DNA from: RGIG1959 sp964564305 | GTDB taxonomy: Bacteria > Bacillota > Clostridia > Oscillospirales > Acutalibacteraceae | Assembly (NCBI GenBank): GCA_964564305.1 | Contig: CAZMAM010000003.1 | Location: 8,856 to 72,855 of the forward strand | Length of the DNA stretch: 64,000 nucleotides | Direction: 5' to 3' | Shown: piece after piece, positions 57,950-64,000 of the stretch | Layout of the letters: each line of letters opens with the position of its first letter | How positions within the stretch are numbered: position 1 is the stretch's first letter | Position numbers and translations under genes: made by a program | Notes under the pieces: model-generated | Told to the model about the DNA's origin: nothing | The model's database searches: none | The model's input: the letters and a program-made list of their open reading frames with translations, nothing else

Positions 57950-58264
57950 ATTTTGATCGAAGAATTTCAATGAAATGAATCAACAAAATTTTCACATAGC
58001 TCAAACTCATATCAGTTCATGTGTGATATAGACGATATCAGCCCTTCAGGTGTGTTGCCCTTTGACAATATTTGCGAATGGAGCATTTCAAAGAAATACC
58101 CATCGTTCGTTTCATTTGCGGCAGACCGAAAATAGCCAAATCGGCCTTTGGGTGAATTTGCTCTTTTTCTCACGTGATGGTTCACTTTACAGCTCCAGTA
58201 TAGGTTTTCGATGCTGTTTTGTCAAGGGATAGATAGGTTTTCTTTCCTGTTATTCTGTTGTTTT
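57950..58264. other. Leader region upstream of tmRNA
   Basis: About 315 bp between the tmRNA 5' end and a phosphoesterase gene, both on the minus strand. A consensus promoter lies at 58197-58225, about 240 nt before the mature RNA. In between I see no RNA family. One short frame of 25 codons (MKRTMGISLK...) lacks a ribosome binding site. The region may be a long precursor leader removed by processing. Confidence 0.5.
58197..58225 (-). promoter_or_regulatory. Consensus sigma-A promoter, reading toward tmRNA
   Basis: On the minus strand TTGACA (58225-58220), 17 nt, TATACT (58202-58197). The start would be near 58190, which is 240 nt before mature tmRNA. Confidence 0.75.
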
Positions 58265-58954
58265 TTACTCAATCAAAAGCGGAGAAAATCCCAAGCTGTC
58301 ACCGGAAATCAGTTTCAGTGAAATTCCTTCGTAATTTCCGCAAAAAGCCTTGGAAATGGCCTTGCCATGAATGTGGCCGTAATAGCAACGGGTAATATCC
58401 AACCGATGCATCTCATCGATCATTTCCCGGCAAATTTCCCCGGCAAAAAGCGGAGGATAGTGCAAAAAAACAATCGGCGTAAGCCCTCTTGATCTGGCTG
58501 CCAAAACAGAGGTTTCCAATCTTCCGATTTCCCTGAGCAAAACTTTTTTGTCCTGATCATTTTCCGCATCGTAAAACCAGCCCCGTGTCCCGCATACTGC
58601 CGTTTTGTTTCCCAAATCAAAGCAGTCGTTATGCACGATGGCTAATGACGTCAGGCCGTTTTCTGCAAAGAACCGATCCATTTTCCGTCTGGTTTCCCAC
58701 CAGTAATCGTGGTTTCCTTTCAGCAAAATTTTTCGTCCGGGAAGAGCGTGCAGAAACCGAAAATCCTCCAGCGCCTGCGGCAGCGTCATTCCCCAAGAAA
58801 TATCCCCTGCGATGACCACCGTATCGTCGGGTGAGATCCGCGACAGCCAGTTGTCGCGCAGCCGGGGGACATAATCCTTCCAGCCGGGGAAACCGTCCAT
58901 CGGCTTATCGGAGCCCAGCGAAAGGTGCAAATCGGCGATTGCGAACAGCGCCAT
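58265..58954 (-). CDS. Calcineurin-like metallophosphoesterase
   Basis: A 229-residue phosphoesterase with the metal motifs AIADLHLS (D-x-H), VIAGDISWG, LLKGNHDYWWE, FLHYPP and YYGHIHGKAI, and a C-terminal domain ending LISGDSLGFSPL. This type (COG1768-like) has no settled substrate. It follows thrC by 9 nt with GAGGAGGAT before ATG 58954, so it is co-transcribed with thrC. All metal residues are present. Confidence 0.87.
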   Translation of the reverse strand: MALFAIADLHLSLGSDKPMDGFPGWKDYVPRLRDNWLSRISPDDTVVIAGDISWGMTLPQALEDFRFLHALPGRKILLKGNHDYWWETRRKMDRFFAENGLTSLAIVHNDCFDLGNKTAVCGTRGWFYDAENDQDKKVLLREIGRLETSVLAARSRGLTPIVFLHYPPLFAGEICREMIDEMHRLDITRCYYGHIHGKAISKAFCGNYEGISLKLISGDSLGFSPLLIE

Positions 58955-58963
58955 AAATCCTCC

Positions 58964-60463
58964 TCAGCGGCCAATACCCAGCGTGCTCAGTACGGTTGAA
59001 CGCATGGATCCGATATCGCATACTTGGGTAAAACGCGGACTTTTGGAGCGCAATCCGGCAAGCGGGGCGGGAATTGTTTCCCCGGTGACTGCCTCAAGCC
59101 GCTCTGTTTTCTCAAATTCGTCCAAGCCCGCATCGTCCACGCGCAGTGCCCTGAGTACACCGGAGGCAAATTTATACGGATTAGCGGTGGATGCGATTAC
59201 GGTCGGAGTAGCATCGCCCGTTTGTGCACGATAATCCCGGTAAACACTTACGGCGACTGCCGTATGCGTGTCACAGAGAATTTTCTGGGTATCATAAACT
59301 TCGCGAATGGTTGCCATGGTTTGTTTCTCATCGCAGGTTCCGCCAACGAAATATTCGTCTAAGCTCTCTTTTATCGCCGGAGAAACTGTGTATTTTCCGG
59401 TTGAGGCCAGGCTGTGCATTAACTTACCGATGCCCCAATCGTCTCTTCCGGAGAGTTCATACAGCAGGCGTTCCAAATTGGATGAAATGAGAATATCCAT
59501 GGAGGGAGAAGAAGTAGTGTAAAATTCACGGTTGCAATCGTAAGTTCCGGTTTGAAAAAAATCGGTCAATACACAGTTTCGATTGGAAGCGCAGATCAGG
59601 GTTTTAATGGGCAATCCCATTTTCAAAGCGTAAAAAGCTGCCAGAATATTGCCGAAATTTCCGGTGGGAACCGCTACGTTAATGGGATCTCCTGCGCGGA
59701 TGACTCCGTTGCTTAATAAATCGCAGTAAGCGGAGACATAGTAAACGATTTGCGGAACCAATCGTCCCCAGTTAATCGAATTGGCGCTGGAGAACATCAT
59801 ATTGTGGGCGGCCAGCTCATCCTGAATTTCACGGTCGGCAAAAATCTTTTTCACACCGGTTTGCGCGTCATCAAAATTGCCCCGTATGGCACAGACGCCG
59901 ACATTTCTGCCTTCTTGGGTGACCATTTGCCGCTTTTGCATAGGACTGACCCCATTCTCGGGATAAAAGACCAGAATTCGCGTGTGCGGAGCGTCTTTAA
60001 ATCCTTCTAAGGCGGCTTTTCCGGTATCGCCGGATGTGGCCACCAAAATGACAATTTCTTTTCCGTTAGCTGTTTTGGCGGCAGACAGGCGCATCAGATG
60101 CGGTAAAATTTGAAGCGCCATATCCTTAAAGGCACATGTTGGACCGTGCCACAGTTCCAACAGAAAAGCATTGGCATCCAAACGGCGCAGAGGAGCGGGT
60201 TGTCGGGCGCGAAAGTGCTGCCTGGAATAGGCCGCTTCGGCACAGGAGGAGATCTCCTCAGTTGTGAAATCAGTCAGATATTTTGCGAGAACAGCTGTTG
60301 CCCGTTCGGCATAAGATGCTTTTTGTAACGCAACGATTTCATCTAAGGAAAGTTTGGGAAAATATTCCGGGACAAACAGTCCTCCTTCAGAGGAGATGCC
60401 CATTGTGATGGCACGGGCTGCTGTTACCGTGACCCTGCTGTCGCGTGTGCTGTGATATTGCAT
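58964..60463 (-). CDS. thrC: Threonine synthase
   Basis: A 499-residue PLP enzyme converting O-phosphohomoserine to threonine. MQYHSTRDSRVTVTAARAITMGISSEGGLFVPE is the typical start. HGPTCAFKDMALQILPHLM holds the PLP lysine, and ATSGDTGKAALEGF, ENGVSPMQKRQMVTQEG, SSANSINWGRLVPQIVYYVSAYCDL and VPTGNFGNILAAFYALKMG follow. The length fits the fungal/enterobacterial-like long form. GGAGACGGG precedes ATG 60463. No T-box leader is visible in the 63 nt upstream, so regulation is unclear. Confidence 0.95.
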   Translation of the reverse strand: MQYHSTRDSRVTVTAARAITMGISSEGGLFVPEYFPKLSLDEIVALQKASYAERATAVLAKYLTDFTTEEISSCAEAAYSRQHFRARQPAPLRRLDANAFLLELWHGPTCAFKDMALQILPHLMRLSAAKTANGKEIVILVATSGDTGKAALEGFKDAPHTRILVFYPENGVSPMQKRQMVTQEGRNVGVCAIRGNFDDAQTGVKKIFADREIQDELAAHNMMFSSANSINWGRLVPQIVYYVSAYCDLLSNGVIRAGDPINVAVPTGNFGNILAAFYALKMGLPIKTLICASNRNCVLTDFFQTGTYDCNREFYTTSSPSMDILISSNLERLLYELSGRDDWGIGKLMHSLASTGKYTVSPAIKESLDEYFVGGTCDEKQTMATIREVYDTQKILCDTHTAVAVSVYRDYRAQTGDATPTVIASTANPYKFASGVLRALRVDDAGLDEFEKTERLEAVTGETIPAPLAGLRSKSPRFTQVCDIGSMRSTVLSTLGIGR

Positions 60464-60526
60464 AATCCCGTCTCCTAAAGTTTTATATTCTTCAAGATAG
60501 CTTATCGTAACTAAACGGAAAATACT

Positions 60527-60913
60527 TTAAAAGGCATGCCGCAAATCTCCGGATTCGTATGCGCCGATCAAATGATCGATCTGTTTGGGTCGTAACGGAT
60601 ATCGAGGATCCGTCCACACTTCCACCACATCGAAGCGCGGCTGTAATCGGCAGGGATTGCTTTTCAAATAAAGCGCTGCCGTTTGCAACAGACGGCGCTG
60701 CTTTTGAACGGTTACTGCCTCTCGAGGCAGGGCATACGTGTTTTCACTCCGTGTTTTCACTTCTACAAAAACGATATACGATCGATCCCGGGCGATAATA
60801 TCGATTTCTCCGAAGCGGGAGCGGTATCCGCTCGCCAAAATGGTATATCCTTTCTCCCGAAGGAACCGCGCCGCCATAATTTCACCCGCAGCGCCTTTTG
60901 AAATTTGCGCCAT
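60527..60913 (-). CDS. YraN-family endonuclease-like protein (UPF0102)
   Basis: A 128-residue small protein of the YraN family: ISKGAAGEIMAARFLREKGYTILASGYRSRFGEIDIIARDRSYIVFVEVKTR. The E, D and E-x-K residues match the PD-(D/E)xK nuclease core. The function is not settled. It is normally found next to rnhB and ylqF, as here. AGAGGCGG before ATG 60913 makes that the start, two codons inside a longer frame. It follows rnhB by 13 nt. Confidence 0.9.
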   Translation of the reverse strand: MAQISKGAAGEIMAARFLREKGYTILASGYRSRFGEIDIIARDRSYIVFVEVKTRSENTYALPREAVTVQKQRRLLQTAALYLKSNPCRLQPRFDVVEVWTDPRYPLRPKQIDHLIGAYESGDLRHAF

Positions 60914-60926
60914 AATCAAACCGCCT

Positions 60927-61532
60927 CTATTGGGCTTTTTCCATACTCTTTTTAATAAAGCTTTTTCGGTGACAGGGCAACAGACCGTATCGGTGAATGG
61001 CTTCCATATGCGCCTTTGTGCCGTATCCTTTATGAGCCGAAAATCCGTACCCGGGATATTGCCGATCTAGTTCCCTCATCAGGCGATCCCGGCTCACTTT
61101 TGCCAAAACAGAAGCCGCGGCAATAGAGGCAGATTGGGCGTCTCCTTTCACAATGGCCTTTGACGGAGCGGGAAGATCGGGCGGCAATCGATTTCCGTCC
61201 ACCAAAATCAGTTGCGGTATACAGTCCAGCCCGTCTACCGCCCGCTTCATGGCCAGCATAGTGGCGTTCAAAATATTTAACCGCTCAATCTCTTCCACTT
61301 CGGCGTAGGCGACCGCCCACCCAAGTGCGTGTTCGCAAATTATGGGGAAGAGGGCTTCCCGTTTTTTTTCGCTCAATTTTTTGGAATCATCCAGACCGTC
61401 CGGACAAAAATTTTCGGGCAAAATCACCGCAGCGGCGCACACCGGGCCGGCAAGCGGGCCTCTGCCCGCCTCGTCCACGCCGCATAAGCGGCATATACCC
61501 TTCCGAAACCGGTTGTCGAAAGCCGTATCCAT
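60927..61532 (-). CDS. rnhB: Ribonuclease HII
   Basis: A 201-residue RNase HII that removes ribonucleotides from DNA. It has CRLCGVDEAGRGPLAGPVCAAAVILPE with the first catalytic Asp-Glu, DDSKKLSEKKRE, VDGNRLPPDLP, IVKGDAQSASIAAASVLAKVSRDRLM with the DAxxxxIAAASxxAK core, and YGFSAHKGYGTKAHMEAI. The longer frame to 61661 overlaps the rbgA gene. AGAGGAG is spaced about 10 nt from ATG 61532, so this start is used. rbgA stops 1-2 bases before it. Confidence 0.94.
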   Translation of the reverse strand: MDTAFDNRFRKGICRLCGVDEAGRGPLAGPVCAAAVILPENFCPDGLDDSKKLSEKKREALFPIICEHALGWAVAYAEVEEIERLNILNATMLAMKRAVDGLDCIPQLILVDGNRLPPDLPAPSKAIVKGDAQSASIAAASVLAKVSRDRLMRELDRQYPGYGFSAHKGYGTKAHMEAIHRYGLLPCHRKSFIKKSMEKAQ

Positions 61533-61533
61533 C

Positions 61534-62409
61534 TCAGGCATTCTCCTCTTTGGGGGGATATTCCAGTGTGATTTTCCCGCATTTTCCGTTGCGGTATTCT
61601 TCCAATACCATTTTGGCGGCCCGGACGGTATCTGTTTCGCCGCCGGACATGCGCATGCCACGTTTTTCGCCGATCATGCGTAAAAGTTCATATCCGTCTG
61701 TCGGCAAGGGCTCTGCCAGCTTATAGCGTTTGATAACCGATTCCCGGTAACGCGAAGCGAGTAGAGCCAGCAATTCACCGGCAAGCTGCTCGCAGTCCAA
61801 AATCTGATCGTTGATGGCTCCGGTAAACGCCAGATGTAGCGCTGTTTGGCGATTTTCGAATTTCGGCCACAATACACCGGGAGTGTCCAGCAACCGGATT
61901 CCTCCGGGCGCGGTAAACCACTGATTGCCTTTGGTTACCCCGGGTCTGTTTTCTGTTTTGGCATGCCCAAAACCCGTTGTTAGGCGATTGATAAAAGAAG
62001 ATTTTCCGACATTTGGGATGCCCACAACCATAGCGTGAATTGCCCTTCCTGTCATGCCTTTTGCCGCCCATTTTGCATTCTGTTTTTCCATGAGAGATTT
62101 TATCATCGGCTCAACGCGGTGAAAGCCCTGACCGCTTTTGCAATCCAGCGCTATTGTCGGAAAACCCATATGTTGAAAATACGCCACCCATAGACGGGTG
62201 GCGGCGTCATCAGCCATATCTGCCTTACTCAGAGCGAGCAGACGCATTTTCCCCGAGGTGAGCGCGTCCAAATCCGGGTTGCGGCTGCTTAGCGGAATAC
62301 GGGCGTCAACGATTTCAATGACCATGTCCACCAGTTTCAAGTCTTCCGAAAGGCGGCGGCGCGCTTTTGCCATATGGCCGGGAAACCATTGAATCGGTTG
62401 CTGTTCCAT
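61534..62409 (-). CDS. rbgA: Ribosome biogenesis GTPase (YlqF/RbgA)
   Basis: A 291-residue circularly permuted GTPase for late 50S assembly. IQWFPGHMAKARRRL is the diagnostic start. The G motifs appear in permuted order: G4-like LSKADMAD, G5-region LDCKSGQG, G1 VGIPNVGKSSFINRL, G2 RPGVTKGNQW and G3 LLDTPGVLWPKFE. The C-terminal ANTAR-like RNA-binding tail is present. It lies in the usual order rplS-lepB-rbgA-rnhB-yraN. Confidence 0.95.
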   Translation of the reverse strand: MEQQPIQWFPGHMAKARRRLSEDLKLVDMVIEIVDARIPLSSRNPDLDALTSGKMRLLALSKADMADDAATRLWVAYFQHMGFPTIALDCKSGQGFHRVEPMIKSLMEKQNAKWAAKGMTGRAIHAMVVGIPNVGKSSFINRLTTGFGHAKTENRPGVTKGNQWFTAPGGIRLLDTPGVLWPKFENRQTALHLAFTGAINDQILDCEQLAGELLALLASRYRESVIKRYKLAEPLPTDGYELLRMIGEKRGMRMSGGETDTVRAAKMVLEEYRNGKCGKITLEYPPKEENA

Positions 62410-62419
62410 GGTATCGGTC

Positions 62420-62983
62420 CTATGTCATGTTGTCGTATAAGCCGCCGAATGTGGAAAACGGTGTGAGTCTCCAAACTGCTTTCCCCAAGATCCGATCGGC
62501 AGAAACCAATCCGATATCGTTTTTCCGGCTGTCGTGTGAGTTATCGCGGTGATCTCCCATAATAAAAACATACCCGTCCGGAACCGTTACCGGCCCTGTC
62601 ATATCAAACAGAAGCGTCGGATAATGCACATATGGCTCATTCAGTTTTTTCCCGTTCAGAATAACCGTAAAATCGTTCGGATCGATCTCAATGGTGTCTC
62701 CGCCAACGGCAATAACCCGCTTGATTAACGGCGTATCGTTTTCGCGACGCACGACCACAATATCCCCGCGCTGCGGTGAATAAAACGCCTTTGTGAGTAT
62801 TAACCGATCGCCGTGTGCCAGCGTATCGTTCATCGATCCTCCGTCTACCCCGACAATGCGAATGAAAAAAGCAAACAATAATCCGACCAGAACCAGTGCC
62901 AAAACGGTGATTTCCACCCAATCGTATACATTTTCCAGTACACCGGTATGTTTTGTCTGTTCTTGAGGCGATTTTTGAGACAT
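62420..62983 (-). CDS. lepB: Signal peptidase I
   Basis: A 187-residue type I signal peptidase. It has one N-terminal membrane helix (about 20-45), the catalytic Ser in VDGGSMNDTLAHGDRLI, the catalytic Lys in PLIKRVIAVGGDTIEI, and the box E motif VFIMGDHRDNSHDSR. The serine motif uses Asn-Asp-Thr rather than the usual MxPT, a mild variation. It cleaves signal peptides on the outer face of the membrane, including those of the exported proteins in this window. It follows rplS. Confidence 0.94.
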   Translation of the reverse strand: MSQKSPQEQTKHTGVLENVYDWVEITVLALVLVGLLFAFFIRIVGVDGGSMNDTLAHGDRLILTKAFYSPQRGDIVVVRRENDTPLIKRVIAVGGDTIEIDPNDFTVILNGKKLNEPYVHYPTLLFDMTGPVTVPDGYVFIMGDHRDNSHDSRKNDIGLVSADRILGKAVWRLTPFSTFGGLYDNMT

Positions 62984-63288
62984 TGTGTTTTCTGCCTTCT
63001 TCCGAGTTTTTCGGCGTTTGTGCCTGAAACAGAACGGGAGGACGGTTGTCGTCCTCCTTTTTTCTGAGCAAACTCCCGTTTTGAATTAGATGCGGATATG
63101 CCGTGTCAAAATGGTTGACCGTGAAGCGTAGCGGATTTTTGTCAAATATCCCGAGAACCGCATCAAATAGCTGAGTTACTGTTTGGCGGCATAGCGAACA
63201 CACTTGAGCCAAATACGCATTTTTGCTGCCGTTAAATGGCGAAAATACTTTTTCATTCGCCACGATCGGCTTTTTTGCAGGTTTAGCC
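62984..63288. other. Spacer between rplS and lepB with a plus-strand terminator-like hairpin
   Basis: About 305 bp with no supported gene. The only clear structure is the hairpin at 63037-63063. The long frame 62688-63431 is a shadow of lepB and rplS. The region looks like an unusually long spacer for this conserved cluster. Confidence 0.5.
63037..63063 (+). terminator. Terminator-like hairpin facing the plus strand
   Basis: Stem GGAGGACG/CGTCCTCC with a 5-nt loop, followed by TTTTTT on the plus strand. The genes around it are on the minus strand, where the hairpin lacks a T tract. Confidence 0.65.
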
Positions 63289-63630
63289 TTACAGTCTTTC
63301 TTTGACTTTTGCCGCTTTGCCCACGCGATCGCGCAGATAATACAGCTTGCTGCGGCGAATTTTGCCCCGGCGCACCACTTTGACCGAAGCGACATTCGGG
63401 GAATGCAGCGGAAATACGCGCTCCACTCCAACTCCGTAAGAAATTCTGCGCACGGTAAATGTTTCGGTGATGCCGCTGCCGCGTCTGGCGATTACGGTGC
63501 CTTCGTATGCTTGAAGGCGTTCTCTTTCGCCTTCGCGAATTTTCACTTCCACCCGAACGGTATCTCCAATGGAAAATTCCGGAACGGTTTCCTTAAGATT
63601 ATCTGCGGTTATGGTTTGTATGGCGTCCAT
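63289..63630 (-). CDS. rplS: Large-subunit ribosomal protein bL19
   Basis: A 113-residue bL19 at the 30S-50S interface. It has VPEFSIGDTVRVEVKIREGERERLQAYEGTVIARRGSGITETFTVRRISYGVGVERVFPLHSPNVASVKVVRRGKIRRSKLYYLRDRVGKAAKVKE, nearly the whole conserved protein. GGGAGGAAATAAC precedes ATG 63630. It has its own promoter and a leader with a hairpin just before the ribosome binding site. Confidence 0.97.
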   Translation of the reverse strand: MDAIQTITADNLKETVPEFSIGDTVRVEVKIREGERERLQAYEGTVIARRGSGITETFTVRRISYGVGVERVFPLHSPNVASVKVVRRGKIRRSKLYYLRDRVGKAAKVKERL

Positions 63631-64000
63631 GTTATTTCCTCCCTGAAGTCGTCAGGTATTCTTGCCGCTGAACATTTGGCAGAGGACTACCCCGTTTCAT
63701 AAATCATCAATAGGGCCCTTGAAGAGCTTCAATTAAACGCCCTTTGCCCGTTTTTCCGCATATACTTTATCACATTTTCCGGCCGATTGCAAGGGCTTTT
63801 TCCCGATTTACCGCCTGACCGTGTAATTTTGTGCGCCAGGTAACGTAAAACATTGTGTGAACATACAGTTCAACCTTAAAACGATTGTCCAAACCGTTTT
63901 TGTTTGTCCAAAATGCATCATTCTTCCGGCAACAACATTCCTGTTCATTTGACGGCGAATGGGAAGTTTCACAGAGGTAATATAGCGTAATATGGGGGGA
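63631..64000. other. rplS leader and upstream region
   Basis: On the minus strand the rplS transcript should begin near 63757 and carry a leader of about 127 nt. The leader has the stem CCTGA/TCAGG placed just before GGAGG. This could be an L19-type leader that senses ribosomal protein, but the match to that family is not established. From 63800 to 64000 I see no gene, RNA or repeat. Confidence 0.45.
63764..63792 (-). promoter_or_regulatory. Promoter of rplS
   Basis: On the minus strand TTGCAA (63792-63787), 17 nt, TAAAGT (63769-63764). It has the same -10 as the flavoprotein promoter at 25685. Confidence 0.6.

Noticed and set aside
57842..58010. 60-codon minus-strand frame ending in KTNDNNSVALAA
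   Set aside because: It is the read-through of the tmRNA tag frame, not a gene.
62688..63431. 247-codon minus-strand frame spanning the rplS-lepB spacer
   Set aside because: It overlaps both lepB and rplS in another frame, has no RBS and contains no recognised domain.

Overview
The window looks like chromosome of a Gram-positive anaerobe of the class Clostridia, probably in or near the Oscillospirales (Ruminococcaceae/Acutalibacteraceae-type). The pointers are dockerin and cohesin modules, ECF-type vitamin transport, a lipoprotein foldase, a Tad-like pilus region with FHA/PP2C/kinase genes, archaeal-type phosphoglycerate mutase, and strong AGGAGG ribosome binding sites with many GTG/TTG starts. 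The lineage is inference. There is no rRNA, CRISPR array, prophage or complete insertion sequence.

Layout. (1) 1-17403 (+): one long probable operon with the end of an unknown gene, a DUF5702/TadG-like protein, a TadE-like protein, an FHA protein, a PP2C phosphatase, a membrane Ser/Thr kinase, two small membrane proteins and a 2,878-residue surface protein of Ig-like modules. (2) 17851-25657 (-): CNNM-type membrane protein, LUD protein, rpiB, tlyA-type methyltransferase, a PrsA/SurA-like lipoprotein and two flavoproteins. (3) 25786-32165 (+): a P-type ATPase whose catalytic motifs are degenerate (DKTGT reads NKTGM), a ComM-type ATPase and a secreted NAGPA-dockerin protein, then tRNA-Leu on the other strand. 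(4) 32408-35831 (+): ilvB-ilvN-ilvC behind a consensus promoter. (5) 36077-41092 (-): a CHAP-domain protein frameshifted by a 17-bp duplication, a 120-bp MITE with 9-bp target duplications, a D,D-carboxypeptidase, rpmB, a phosphoesterase and a ParB-like/BMP fusion. (6) 41253-46535 (-): six tightly packed genes (nucleotidyltransferase, mntP, hexose phosphomutase, prmA, rsmI, phosphodiesterase), with galE divergent. (7) 47774-48973 (-): phosphoglycerate mutase. (8) 49103-57532 (+): a cobalamin-riboswitch operon. (9) 57596-63792 (-): tmRNA, phosphoesterase, thrC, then rplS-lepB-rbgA-rnhB-yraN.

The most interesting system is region 8. A sigma-A promoter and a cobalamin riboswitch with a terminator control a secreted protein with a DUF4430-like domain, an alpha/alpha-barrel region, a cohesin-like domain and a dockerin. 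The following genes, joined by 4-nt overlaps, encode a membrane-anchored cohesin and a DUF4430 lipoprotein. After a small mobile repeat come an ECF T component and a single polypeptide fusing both ECF ATPases to a membrane S-like region. The alpha-barrel plus DUF4430 arrangement recalls animal intrinsic factor/transcobalamin. I infer a surface corrinoid-capture complex, held to the cell by cohesin-dockerin pairing, that delivers to a fused ECF importer.

A family of about 177-bp elements with inverted ends flanked by TA occurs three times (17403, 35859, 53772), each just behind a gene. In two cases the element completes the stop codon. Several promoters match consensus with exact 17-nt spacing and are listed individually. 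Base-level statements come from reading the sequence. Family assignments come from recognised motifs and were not checked by database search.
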